The notes under the pieces are model-generated. The model was not told the origin of the DNA. It saw only the letters and a list, made by a program, of their open reading frames with translations, and made no database searches. Below are positions 6,769 to 14,247 of a stretch of 14,329 nt of DNA, in pieces. Origin of the DNA: Clostridiales bacterium (GTDB lineage: Bacteria; Bacillota; Clostridia; Oscillospirales; Acutalibacteraceae); the NCBI GenBank assembly GCA_021202245.1, contig JAJQDK010000104.1:1-14329 (forward strand), given 5' to 3'. The translations under genes and the position numbers were made by a program. Position 1 is the stretch's first letter. Every line of letters starts with the position of its first letter.

Positions 6769-7518
6769 ATGGATAAATTCAGTATAGAAAATATGGATTT
6801 ATATTACGGGAACTTTCAGGCTCTCAAAAATATAAATTTGCATATGCAGGAAAACAAAATTACAGCCTTTATCGGACCGTCGGGCTGCGGAAAATCCACG
6901 TTGCTTAAATCGCTGAACCGTATGAACGACCTTGTGGAGGGCTGCAAAATTACGGGCGACATAAGGCTTGACGGCGAGGATATTTACGGCGATATGGATA
7001 TAAATATCCTGCGCAAGCGTGTGGGAATGGTGTTTCAAAAAGCCAATCCGTTTCCTATGAGCGTGTACGACAACATAGCCTTCGGACCCCGCACTCACGG
7101 AGTGAAAAGCAAACGCAAGCTTGATGAAATTGTTGAGGAGTCGCTGCGTGCGGCGGCAATCTGGGATGAGCTTAAGGACAGACTCAAAAAGAGCGCGCTC
7201 GGACTTTCGGGCGGTCAGCAGCAAAGACTTTGCATTGCCCGCGCTCTTGCGGTAAAGCCAGAGGTTTTGCTTATGGACGAGGCAACGTCGGCGCTCGACC
7301 CGATTTCAACGGGAAAAATTGAGGAGCTTTGCTTAAAGCTCAAAAATGAGTACACAATAATAATGGTAACCCACAATATGCAGCAGGCTCTGCGTATTGC
7401 GGACAACACCGCATTTTTCCTCTTGGGTGAGATGGTGGAATACGGCGACACGGACTCTGTATTCTCTTCGCCTAAGGATAAGCGTACCGAAGAATATATC
7501 ACGGGAAGGTTTGGCTAA
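6769..7518 (+). CDS. pstB: Phosphate ABC transporter ATPase PstB
   Basis: Cytoplasmic ATPase that powers PstCA. The 249-residue protein is the standard length and complete: Walker A GPSGCGKST (36-44), the Q-loop in VFQKANPFPMSVYDN, signature LSGGQQQR, Walker B VLLMDEATSALD with catalytic Glu, and the switch histidine in VTHNMQQA. QKANPFPMS and the ALDPIST stretch are characteristic of PstB among ABC ATPases. It starts 7 bases after the pstA stop and its stop shares one base with the phoU start (TAATG). Confidence 0.98.
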   Translation: MDKFSIENMDLYYGNFQALKNINLHMQENKITAFIGPSGCGKSTLLKSLNRMNDLVEGCKITGDIRLDGEDIYGDMDINILRKRVGMVFQKANPFPMSVYDNIAFGPRTHGVKSKRKLDEIVEESLRAAAIWDELKDRLKKSALGLSGGQQQRLCIARALAVKPEVLLMDEATSALDPISTGKIEELCLKLKNEYTIIMVTHNMQQALRIADNTAFFLLGEMVEYGDTDSVFSSPKDKRTEEYITGRFG

Positions 7519-8165
7519 TGAGAGAATATTTTGATAAAGAGCTCAGAGAGCTTAACAATCAGCTTATAGAAATGGGCAGCCTTGTAGAGCAGGCTATAAA
7601 AAACACCGTAGGCATATTGCTCAAGGGCGGCGAGAACGGAATAGACAAGGCTGTTGAATACGAGGAGCGTATTAACTCGGCGGAAAAAACAATACAGAAC
7701 CACTGCATAAAGCTATTGCTTCACCAATCCCCGGTAGCAAGCGACCTCAGAAGCATCTCTTCCGCTTTGAAGATGATTACCGACCTTGAAAGAATAGGCG
7801 ACCACGCCATAGATATTGCCGAAATGTCTGTATATATGCTCGGCAAGGATAACATTTACAGTATGACGCACATTCCCGAAATGGCTGAAAAGGCCTCCGA
7901 AATGGTAACCCTTGCAATAGACGCCTTTGTCAGCAAGGACACCGAGCTTGCCAAAAGGGTACACGATACGGACGATGTAATCGACGATTTGTTCAACAGA
8001 GTCAAGGACGAAACCGTTGAGATTATCCACGGCGACAAAGACCTCGGCACTCAGGCAATAGACGTGGTAATGGTGGCAAAATATTTTGAGAGAATAGGCG
8101 ATCACGCTGTAAATATTGCGGAATGGGTTGCTTTTTCAATCACCGGCAGCACGGAATTTGAATAA
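7518..8165 (+). CDS. phoU: Phosphate signalling protein PhoU
   Basis: Cytoplasmic regulator that connects the Pst transporter to the PhoR kinase and restrains phosphate uptake and signalling when phosphate is plentiful. The 215-residue all-helical protein holds two PhoU repeats, each with the metal-binding signature ERIGDHAxxIAE: DLERIGDHAIDIAE (89-102) and YFERIGDHAVNIAE (189-202). Its start overlaps the pstB stop by one base, placing it in the pst operon as the last gene. The two-component genes follow after an 87-base gap. Confidence 0.96.
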   Translation: MREYFDKELRELNNQLIEMGSLVEQAIKNTVGILLKGGENGIDKAVEYEERINSAEKTIQNHCIKLLLHQSPVASDLRSISSALKMITDLERIGDHAIDIAEMSVYMLGKDNIYSMTHIPEMAEKASEMVTLAIDAFVSKDTELAKRVHDTDDVIDDLFNRVKDETVEIIHGDKDLGTQAIDVVMVAKYFERIGDHAVNIAEWVAFSITGSTEFE

Positions 8166-8172
8166 AGGGTAT

Positions 8173-8200
8173 TTTAATTTTTGAATAAGTGTGGTAAAAT
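8173..8200 (+). promoter_or_regulatory. Possible promoter for phoP-phoR
   Basis: An extended -10, TG-G-TAAAAT (hexamer 8195-8200), follows a weak -35-like TTTAAT (8173-8178) with a 16-base spacer. No terminator is visible after phoU, so phoP-phoR could be expressed both from this promoter and by read-through from pst. I see no phased PhoP hexamers here. Confidence 0.4.
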
Positions 8201-8252
8201 ATATAAAGACAGCTTATTTATCATACTTATTTTATCGGCGGGAGAAAAGAAA

Positions 8253-8924
8253 ATGTTAATATATATTGTTGAAGATGATACCGACATAAGGGAGCTTGAA
8301 TCCTATGCGCTCAAAAACAGCGGATATGACGTGCAGAGCTTTGCCGAGAGCAAAAGCTTTTTTAAGGCGTGCCTGACGCAGGTGCCCCATTTGATAATTC
8401 TTGACGTTATGCTTCCTGATTATGACGGCTTGTCGGTGCTTGATAAGCTTCGCAAGGACGCTTCCACCAAATCGGTGCCTGTTATCCTTGTAACGGCAAA
8501 GGGCAGTGAAATGGATAAGGTCAAGGGCCTTGATATGGGCGCCGACGATTACATCACAAAGCCGTTTTCGGTGCTGGAGCTTATCTCAAGAGTACGCGCC
8601 ATTCTGCGCCGCTGTTCCTTTGACAATAAGCAGGAGACCATTTCCTTGGGCGGAATAGTATTTGACGACTCAAAGCACATTGTTACAAGCGACGGTGAGC
8701 AGTGCAACCTTACATATAAGGAGTATGAGCTGTTAAAATATCTTCTTAAAAACAAGGGAATGGCACTCACCCGTGAAAATATCATCCTCAACGTATGGGG
8801 CTATGATTTTGAGGGCGAGAGCCGCACTGTAGATATGCACATTACCACCCTGCGCCAAAAGCTCGGAAATTGCGGAAATCTTATCAAAACAGTACGCAAT
8901 GTGGGATATAAAGCGGGGGAATAA
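8253..8924 (+). CDS. phoP: Response regulator of the PhoP/PhoB (OmpR) family
   Basis: DNA-binding response regulator expected to activate phosphate-starvation genes when phosphorylated by the kinase next door. The 223-residue protein has a receiver domain (about 1-118) with the acidic pair Asp8-Asp9, phospho-acceptor Asp51 in ILDVMLPD, switch Thr81 and Lys103 in ITKPF. A winged-helix DNA-binding domain follows, with LTYKEYELLKYL and the recognition-helix region ESRTVDMHITTLRQKL. The start at 8253 is chosen over an upstream in-frame TTG (8181) because GGGAG (8240-8244) lies 8 bases before it and the protein then begins directly with the first receiver strand. It ends 3 bases before phoR. The phosphate role is inferred from position. 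Confidence 0.92.
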   Translation: MLIYIVEDDTDIRELESYALKNSGYDVQSFAESKSFFKACLTQVPHLIILDVMLPDYDGLSVLDKLRKDASTKSVPVILVTAKGSEMDKVKGLDMGADDYITKPFSVLELISRVRAILRRCSFDNKQETISLGGIVFDDSKHIVTSDGEQCNLTYKEYELLKYLLKNKGMALTRENIILNVWGYDFEGESRTVDMHITTLRQKLGNCGNLIKTVRNVGYKAGE

Positions 8925-8927
8925 TCA

Positions 8928-10586
8928 ATGAAGCTAAGTAAAATACTTTTCAGGCGGTTCTCGGTTCTTACAATGGTATCAATTTTACTTACGGCCGTTT
9001 TGTCAACGGTCGTTTTTTGGTTTGTATTTTCAAGTCAGGAGGAGGATGACTTGAAAGTATATACCGACACTGTGGCGCAGATGTATAATTCGGGCGAAGC
9101 GGCATTTGAATTATACGATTATGATGACGAGGATATGAGGATTACTCTGGTTGCTTCAGACGGAAGCGTTTTGTTTGAAAGCGCCGGCGGAGAGGATGCT
9201 GACTCAATGGAAAACCACAGCGACCGCCCCGAATTTAAGGAGGCGCTGAAAAACGGCAGCAGCTCCAGCCGGCGTATGTCCTCCACTTTAAACAGCGTTA
9301 CCTACTACTATGCCGTCAAAACCGACGACGGCAATGTTCTGCGTGTGGCAAAGACGGTCAGCAGTGTAGTGGAGCTGTTTATCAGAATTTTTCCGGCAAT
9401 AATTTTAATTATGCTTGCGGTGTTCATATTTTGCATCGCCCTTTCAAAGCGTTCAACTCGGGTGATTATTACGCCCATTAAAAATATGTCCGAAAATCTT
9501 GACAACACGCCCTATGAGGAGCTTGTGCCGCTTGCAGAAACCATCAGCAGCCAGCAAAAGGAAATCAAAAAGCAAATTCAAAAGCTGCAGCTTGAAAAGG
9601 ACAAAATTTCAACTCTTATTCAGAATATGTCCGAGGGCTTCATTTTAATTGATATGGATAAAAACGTGCTGATGAGCAATCACTCCGCCTCAAAGCTCAT
9701 CGGAGCAAGCGAGGAGCAAATTACGGGCAAAAGCCTGATTGCCTATTCACGCAACGAGGTTGTTGTTGACTGCGTAGACAGTGCGCTTGAGGGCACTGGC
9801 AAAAACGGAGAGGCCACCATTAACGGCAGAGTGCTTCAGATTATGACCAGTCCCGTGTATTCAAACGAAAGGCAAAACGGCGTAATCTGCCTTGTGATAG
9901 ATGTATCCGCCAAGAAAAAGGCGGAAAAAATGCGCCGAGAATTTACGGCAAACGTAACTCATGAGCTAAAAACACCGCTGACCTCGATATCGGGCTATGC
10001 CGAGATAATAGCAAGCGGACTTGCCAAGCCCGATGACGTTCAGGGCTTTGCTAACAAAATTCACAAGGAGTCGGGCAGACTGCTTGCGCTCATCGGCGAT
10101 ATAATGGAGCTGTCCCAGCTTGACGAAAGCTCTTCAAACGAGGACTTTTCACCCGTTGACCTTTCGGGCGTGGCTTATGAGGTGGCGGAGGATTTACGTT
10201 CAAACGCCGAAAAGCACGATGTAAAAATTACCGTTGAGGCAGCCTCGGCGGTCATCAACGGCAGCCGTAGCAGGATTTATGAGCTTATATACAACCTCTG
10301 CGATAACGCCATTCGCTATAACCGCCCCGGTGGCAGAGTGAAAATCAGCGTCGGAGAATGCGGCGGAGCGCCTCAGATTAAGGTTGCCGATACGGGAATA
10401 GGCATCCCCGAAAAGCACAGAAGCAGAATTTTCGAGAGGTTCTACCGTGTTGACAAGAGCCGTTCCAAGGAAACGGGCGGCACGGGACTCGGCCTTGCAA
10501 TCATAAAGCATATAGCCGAGCAGCACGGCGGTGAAATCACCCTCGAAAGCAGTGAAAACGGAACAACATTTACAGTAACCTTTTAA
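8928..10586 (+). CDS. phoR: Sensor histidine kinase PhoR
   Basis: Membrane sensor kinase, partner of the preceding regulator. The 552-residue protein has a first transmembrane helix at about 11-35, an extracytoplasmic Cache-like sensor (about 36-148, with SDGSVLFES and MENHSDRPE), a second helix at about 151-172, a HAMP-like linker, a PAS domain (about 225-328), then the kinase core: phospho-acceptor His345 in THELKTPLTS, the N box around Asn460 (NLCDNAIRYN), G1 DTGIGIP (488-494), the F box ERFYRVD and G2 GTGLGLAI. This TM-Cache-TM-HAMP-PAS architecture is typical of Gram-positive PhoR. All catalytic motifs are intact. The gene ends before a clear terminator. Confidence 0.93.
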   Translation: MKLSKILFRRFSVLTMVSILLTAVLSTVVFWFVFSSQEEDDLKVYTDTVAQMYNSGEAAFELYDYDDEDMRITLVASDGSVLFESAGGEDADSMENHSDRPEFKEALKNGSSSSRRMSSTLNSVTYYYAVKTDDGNVLRVAKTVSSVVELFIRIFPAIILIMLAVFIFCIALSKRSTRVIITPIKNMSENLDNTPYEELVPLAETISSQQKEIKKQIQKLQLEKDKISTLIQNMSEGFILIDMDKNVLMSNHSASKLIGASEEQITGKSLIAYSRNEVVVDCVDSALEGTGKNGEATINGRVLQIMTSPVYSNERQNGVICLVIDVSAKKKAEKMRREFTANVTHELKTPLTSISGYAEIIASGLAKPDDVQGFANKIHKESGRLLALIGDIMELSQLDESSSNEDFSPVDLSGVAYEVAEDLRSNAEKHDVKITVEAASAVINGSRSRIYELIYNLCDNAIRYNRPGGRVKISVGECGGAPQIKVADTGIGIPEKHRSRIFERFYRVDKSRSKETGGTGLGLAIIKHIAEQHGGEITLESSENGTTFTVTF

Positions 10587-10619
10587 ATATCTTACTGCAA
10601 GAATAAATACTTATCACAA

Positions 10620-10656
10620 AGGCTTTGGGCAAACGCCTAAAGCCTGTTTGTATTTT
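10620..10656 (+). terminator. Rho-independent terminator after phoR
   Basis: AGGCTTTGGGC (10620-10630), an AAAC loop and GCCTAAAGCCT (10635-10645) form an 11-bp stem with one G-U pair, followed by the T-rich GTTTGTATTTT. It separates phoPR from the downstream Na+/phosphate transporter. Confidence 0.85.
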
Positions 10657-10710
10657 GCAATGCCAAACCTTACACTATTTTAAAACAATGTAAAGCTTTA
10701 TTGATGATAT

Positions 10711-10756
10711 TTTACAAGGAGTTGAAACTTTACACAAATTTTACATTTAATTTACA
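10711..10756 (+). promoter_or_regulatory. PhoP box: TTTACA direct repeats in 11-bp phase
   Basis: TTTACA occurs at 10729, 10740 and 10751, exactly 11 bases apart, and again at 10711 out of phase. Bacillus PhoP recognises TT(A/T/C)ACA direct repeats about 11 bases apart, so the fit is very good. The last copy also doubles as a -35 element (one mismatch to TTGACA). An opposite-strand copy (TGTAAA, 10689-10694) lies further upstream. The target is the Na+/phosphate transporter at 10809. Confidence 0.75.
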
Positions 10757-10774
10757 AAGTGCTTACGTAGCTTA

Positions 10775-10780
10775 TATATT
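10775..10780 (+). promoter_or_regulatory. -10 element for the Na+/phosphate transporter
   Basis: TATATT, 18 bases after the last TTTACA of the PhoP box and 28 bases before the start codon. Overlapping TATATA (10773) and TATTAT (10777) are alternatives, so the exact hexamer is not fixed. Confidence 0.5.
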
Positions 10781-10808
10781 ATGGTAGTTGCGAAGGAGAG
10801 TATAGATT

Positions 10809-12581
10809 ATGGATTTATTCTCGATACTAAGGCTGATTTGCGGCCTTGCGCTTTTTCTTTACGGTATGAATACAATGGGCGACGGTCTTGAAAAGCTGTC
10901 GGGCGGCAAGCTTGAAAGAATGCTTGAAAAGCTCACAAACAACACCTTCAAGGCTTTTTTGCTGGGAGTTGCCGTTACTGCGGTAATACAGTCGTCCTCC
11001 GCCACCACCGTTATGGTAGTGGGCTTTGTAAACTCGGGAATTATGAAATTGCGTCAGGCTATCGGCGTAATTATGGGCGCCAATGTCGGCACCACCATCA
11101 CCGCTTGGATACTCAGCCTAACGGGCATAGAGGGCGACAGCGTGTTTATGCAGCTGCTGCAGCCATCGTCGTTCTCGGCGGTTTTTGCCTTTGTGGGCAT
11201 AATTCTTCTTATGGCCGGTCGTACGGACAAAAAGAAGAATACCGGCGCAATTTTGGTCGGATTTGCTATTTTGATGTTCGGCATGGAGCAGATGAGCGAT
11301 TCCGTGAGCGGCCTTGCCGAAAATGAAACCTTTACAAGCATACTCACCACCTTTGAAAACCCTGTTTTCGGAATACTTGCGGGCATGGTGCTTACCGCAA
11401 TTCTGCAAAGCTCCAGCGCCTCTGTCGGCATTTTGCAGGCGCTTTCCTCTACGGGCGGAATTACCTATTCTATGGCAATTCCCATTGTAATGGGTCAGAA
11501 TATCGGCACCTGTGTAACCGCCCTGATTTCCTGTATCGGCGCCAAAAAGAACGCCAAGCGCGCGGCTTTTGTACACCTGTACTTCAATATCATAGGCACT
11601 CTTGTGGTTTGTCTGCTGTTCTACGGCTCAAACCTGTTTATAAATTACGGCTTCCTGGACAATGTTGTCAATCAGGCAGACATAGCAATTATACATTCAA
11701 TATTCAATATTGCGGTAACCGCTCTGCTTTTGCCGTTTAACAGACAGCTTGAAAGGCTTGCCTGTTTTACTATTCGTGACTCCGAAGAGGACAGAGACGC
11801 TCCGTTTTTGGACGAGCGTTTTCTCGGCACTCCGTCTGTGGCTACCGACCGCGCAATGCAGGTCAGCACAAAAATGGCTCGGCTTTCCGAGGGCACCCTG
11901 CTCGGAGCGCTTGAGCTGGTTGAGCATTACGACGAGCACGCGGCAAGAGCCATCTCGGAAAACGAGGAGCAAATTGATTTGTATGAGGACGTAATCTCCA
12001 CATACCTTGTAAAGCTGAGCGCCAAAAATCCTTCGGATGATGACAGCAAGAAAATTCAGCTTATGCTCCACACAATCGGAGATTTTGAAAGAATAAGCGA
12101 CCACGCAATAAATATTTTGAATGTTGCAAAAGAAATTGACGAGAAAAAGATTAAATTTTCCGATGAAGCTCGCAGCGGAATTGAAGTTATAATGAGCGCT
12201 TTGCGAGAAATCCTCAACAACGCAACCTTAGCCTTTATAAATAACGATCTCAAAAGGGCAGCTAAGGTTGAACCGCTTGAGCAGGTAATAGACAGGCTCA
12301 GGGACAAGCTTAAGGAAGCTCACGTAAGACGGCTGACAAGCGGAGAATGTACCATAGAAATGGGCTTTGTATTTTCCGATTTGCTCACGGATATAGAGCG
12401 TGTGTCCGACCACTGCTCCAACATCGCAATCGGCGTTATTGAAATTAACCGCAACGGCTACGATGCGCACGAGTATCTGCATGAGCTGAAAAATTCGGAT
12501 GATATCCAGTACAATGCCGACTACAAGGAGTATAAGAAAAAATATGCTCTTCCGGCATCTGCCAAAGCAACAAAAAAATAA
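10809..12581 (+). CDS. Na+/phosphate cotransporter with C-terminal PhoU-like domain
   Basis: Membrane transporter of the NptA/YjbB (Na/Pi-cotransporter II) family, predicted to move phosphate with Na+. The 590-residue protein has the two inverted transport repeats, each with the QSSS signature: AVIQSSSATT (58-67) with GANVGTTITA (90-99), and AILQSSSASV (197-206) with GQNIGTCVTA (229-238). About eight hydrophobic helices lie before residue 310. From about 345 to 560 is a PhoU-like helical domain with GDFERISDHAINIL and TDIERVSDHCSNIAIG, resembling the ERIGDHA metal-binding motifs of PhoU. The start is supported by AAGGAGAG (10793-10800). The direction of transport is not settled for the family, as the E. 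coli relative has been linked to export. The PhoP box upstream favours a phosphate-starvation role here. Confidence 0.92.
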   Translation: MDLFSILRLICGLALFLYGMNTMGDGLEKLSGGKLERMLEKLTNNTFKAFLLGVAVTAVIQSSSATTVMVVGFVNSGIMKLRQAIGVIMGANVGTTITAWILSLTGIEGDSVFMQLLQPSSFSAVFAFVGIILLMAGRTDKKKNTGAILVGFAILMFGMEQMSDSVSGLAENETFTSILTTFENPVFGILAGMVLTAILQSSSASVGILQALSSTGGITYSMAIPIVMGQNIGTCVTALISCIGAKKNAKRAAFVHLYFNIIGTLVVCLLFYGSNLFINYGFLDNVVNQADIAIIHSIFNIAVTALLLPFNRQLERLACFTIRDSEEDRDAPFLDERFLGTPSVATDRAMQVSTKMARLSEGTLLGALELVEHYDEHAARAISENEEQIDLYEDVISTYLVKLSAKNPSDDDSKKIQLMLHTIGDFERISDHAINILNVAKEIDEKKIKFSDEARSGIEVIMSALREILNNATLAFINNDLKRAAKVEPLEQVIDRLRDKLKEAHVRRLTSGECTIEMGFVFSDLLTDIERVSDHCSNIAIGVIEINRNGYDAHEYLHELKNSDDIQYNADYKEYKKKYALPASAKATKK

Positions 12582-12645
12582 CGATTTTTGCCTGCCAAAG
12601 ATTTCGTGTGTCCCATCGGCAAGCGCCGTATATGTAAAATATTAA

Positions 12646-12685
12646 GGCGGAGTTTAGGATTTGTTGACCTAAGCTCCGCCGTTTT
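12646..12685. terminator. Terminator between convergent transporter and spoIIA genes
   Basis: GGCGGAGTTTAGG (12646-12658) pairs with CCTAAGCTCCGCC (12668-12680), 13 bp with one G-U pair and a 9-base loop. It is followed on the plus strand by GTTTT and on the minus strand by TTAATATTTT. It lies 64 bases past the transporter stop and just beyond the spoIIAC stop, so it can serve both directions. Confidence 0.8.
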
Positions 12686-12691
12686 GCGTGT

Positions 12692-13345
12692 TCAAAGGAC
12701 CTTTCGCATTTCCGTGAGGATTTTTCTTTCCCGTCGGCTGACCTGAACCTGAGTCATATCGAGAATTTCGGCTGTCTGCACCTGAGTTTTGTTTTGGTAA
12801 TACCGCAAATCAATAATTTTTCGGTCGCTCTCTTCAAGTCTGCCCACAGCCTCTCTCACACTCAGCCTTTCTGAAATTTCCTCCTGAATATCGTCAACGG
12901 GAATGTCAAGCTGCGGGTTGCCCTCGTCGTCATATTCTGCGGTGAGGGAGAGGGGATATTTAACGCAGTTGAGAGCGTCCGTTATTTTTTCCTCCGACAC
13001 CTCAAGCTCTTCTGCAAGCTGGGAAATTGTCAAATCACAGCCGTGCTTCAGTCTGCTTTCATTGTTGAGCTTGCAGACCTTTACGGCAAGCTCCTTTAAT
13101 GCTCTGCTTACCTTTACCGCACCGCCGTCACGGAACAGCCTTTTAATTTCTCCCATAATCACGGGAAAGGCATAGGTAGAAAATTGAAGCTGTCGTGATT
13201 CGTCAAAGTTATTTATCGCCTTAGCAAGTCCCAAACAGCCTGCCGAGAACAGCTCCTCATATTCGATTCCCCTGCCCGTAAAGCGCTTGCAGCAGGCGTG
13301 AACAAGCCCCATATTGCTTTCGGCGGCAGTGTTTTTATCTGTCAT
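12692..13345 (-). CDS. sigF: Forespore sigma factor sigma-F (SpoIIAC), N-terminally short
   Basis: RNA polymerase sigma factor that starts the forespore gene programme. The 217-residue protein shows region 2 (NMGLVHACCKRF, ELFSAGCLGLAKAINNFD, FSTYAFPVIMGEIKRLFRD at 55-73) followed by the sigma-F/G-specific VKVSRALKEL (78-87). Region 3 is at about 95-165, and region 4 has the helix-turn-helix at about 186-206 (KTQVQTAEILDMTQVQVSR). Bacillus SigF is about 255 residues; roughly 35 N-terminal residues before the region-2 NMxLV block are missing. In the reading frame upstream of this ATG a stop comes within about 11 codons, so no longer start exists. It overlaps spoIIAB by 11 bases and has only a weak ribosome site. 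SigF is preferred over SigG because it is the third gene of a spoIIA operon. Confidence 0.93.
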   Translation of the reverse strand: MTDKNTAAESNMGLVHACCKRFTGRGIEYEELFSAGCLGLAKAINNFDESRQLQFSTYAFPVIMGEIKRLFRDGGAVKVSRALKELAVKVCKLNNESRLKHGCDLTISQLAEELEVSEEKITDALNCVKYPLSLTAEYDDEGNPQLDIPVDDIQEEISERLSVREAVGRLEESDRKIIDLRYYQNKTQVQTAEILDMTQVQVSRRERKILTEMRKVL

Positions 13346-13775
13346 TGCCTGATGAAAAAGTCTTTTCCAGCGTGATTATCGTGCCCTTGCCCACGGTGGA
13401 TTTTACCTTTACTCTGTCGCAGAAGCTCTGCATAACGGCAAATCCCAAGCCGGCGCGCTCCTCCTCGGGCGCTGTGGTGAACAGCGGCTCCATTGCCTTT
13501 TTTATATCCTCAATTCCGCAGCCCTTGTCACGAATTTTTAAAATCACCTTGTTATCATCTGTGATTTTACCCTTTATGTAAATCATTCCACTCGTTCGTC
13601 TGTAGCCGTGAACAATGCAGTTTGTAACAGCCTCGGATACCGCTGTTTTGATGTCGCTCAGCTCGTTTATCGTGGGGTCAAGGTTCATAACAAAGGCAGC
13701 CGCAACGCTGCGTGCAAATGCCTCGTTACAGCTTTTTGACAGAAAGCTTACGCTCATTTCGTTTATAACATTCAT
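13335..13775 (-). CDS. spoIIAB: Anti-sigma-F factor and protein kinase SpoIIAB
   Basis: GHKL-fold serine kinase that binds and holds sigma-F inactive in the predivisional cell and phosphorylates SpoIIAA. The 146-residue protein matches the Bacillus length. Visible are the N box EAVTNCIVHGY (48-58, catalytic-base Glu48 and Mg2+ ligand Asn52), G1 DKGCGI (83-88), MEPLFTT (95-101) and the G2 ATP-lid ERAGLGFAVM (106-115). The Arg of AFARS (Arg22) corresponds to the partner-contact Arg20 of Bacillus. It begins in an ATGA overlap with spoIIAA, with GGGGGTG just upstream as ribosome site. Confidence 0.96.
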   Translation of the reverse strand: MNVINEMSVSFLSKSCNEAFARSVAAAFVMNLDPTINELSDIKTAVSEAVTNCIVHGYRRTSGMIYIKGKITDDNKVILKIRDKGCGIEDIKKAMEPLFTTAPEEERAGLGFAVMQSFCDRVKVKSTVGKGTIITLEKTFSSGNDR

Positions 13776-14074
13776 CTCAACACCCCCAAGCTCTCAAGTC
13801 CCGACATTGCAAAGATTCTGTAGATATTTTCGGGAATGTTTACAACACGCAGAGCGCCTCCGAGCAGCTTCATTTGTCTGTAGCGCCCCATAACAAGCCC
13901 CACTCCCGATGAGTCCGTAAAGGTAACTCCCGAAAAGTCAAGACAAAGCAGCTTGGGCTTGAGCGACTGAGTACAGCCGTCAATCCTTGTCCTGATTTTG
14001 GCGGCGGAGTCGTGGTCAATCTCGCCGTCTATGTACGCCGTGAGAATATTGTTTTTAAATTCAGTTTTCAGCAT
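13772..14074 (-). CDS. spoIIAA: Anti-anti-sigma factor SpoIIAA
   Basis: STAS-domain protein that, when unphosphorylated, pulls SpoIIAB off sigma-F and so turns it on in the forespore. The 100-residue protein has TFTDSSGVGLVMGRY (51-65); Ser55 corresponds to the phosphorylated Ser58 of Bacillus. It ends at MSGLESLGVLR, about 15 residues shorter than the Bacillus protein (117), so the C-terminal tail is reduced. I start it at 14074, where the first STAS strand begins. An in-frame ATG at 14191 would add 39 residues encoded by hairpin sequence with no family similarity. The ribosome site is weak (GGAAAA close to ATG). Confidence 0.93.
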   Translation of the reverse strand: MLKTEFKNNILTAYIDGEIDHDSAAKIRTRIDGCTQSLKPKLLCLDFSGVTFTDSSGVGLVMGRYRQMKLLGGALRVVNIPENIYRIFAMSGLESLGVLR

Positions 14075-14104
14075 TTTATTTTCCGTGCCTTTCCGTCCGC
14101 AATT

Positions 14105-14123
14105 CCTGCCGGCAGCCGGCAGG
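14105..14123 (-). other. GC-rich perfect palindrome in the spoIIAA leader
   Basis: CCTGCCGGC and GCCGGCAGG are separated by one base, giving a very stable stem (realistically 7 bp with a 5-base loop) about 30 bases before the spoIIAA start. No U-tract follows on the minus strand, so it is not a standard terminator for spoIIA. It may be a leader stabiliser, a protein-binding palindrome or a transcript barrier. Confidence 0.5.
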
Positions 14124-14149
14124 AGTATTAAAGTGTTAAATTTTTCGTC

Positions 14150-14190
14150 GCAAAAATATGCTCCATACCTATCATAAATAGTATGGAGCA
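14150..14190 (-). terminator. Hairpin with U-tract upstream of spoIIA
   Basis: TGCTCCATAC (14159-14168) and GTATGGAGCA (14181-14190) are perfect 10-bp inverted repeats. Reading the minus strand, the stem is followed by TATTTTTGC, fitting a terminator for a minus-strand gene to the right of the window. On the plus strand it is followed by AAAATTTTG, so it could also act in the other direction. Confidence 0.55.
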
Positions 14191-14247
14191 AAAATTTTGT
14201 TTTATTCTGTTGTTTTAAAATTTTTTATTGATTTTAATTTGTAAAAA

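Noticed and set aside
8181..8252. TTG start 24 codons upstream for the response regulator
   Set aside because: It overlaps the probable promoter; GGGAG precedes ATG 8253 and receiver domains begin there.
14125..14153. Sigma-A-like promoter TTGCGA, 17 bases, TAATAC for spoIIA on the minus strand
   Set aside because: Only 4 of 6 and 3 of 6 matches, and it overlaps the hairpin U-tract; too weak to annotate.
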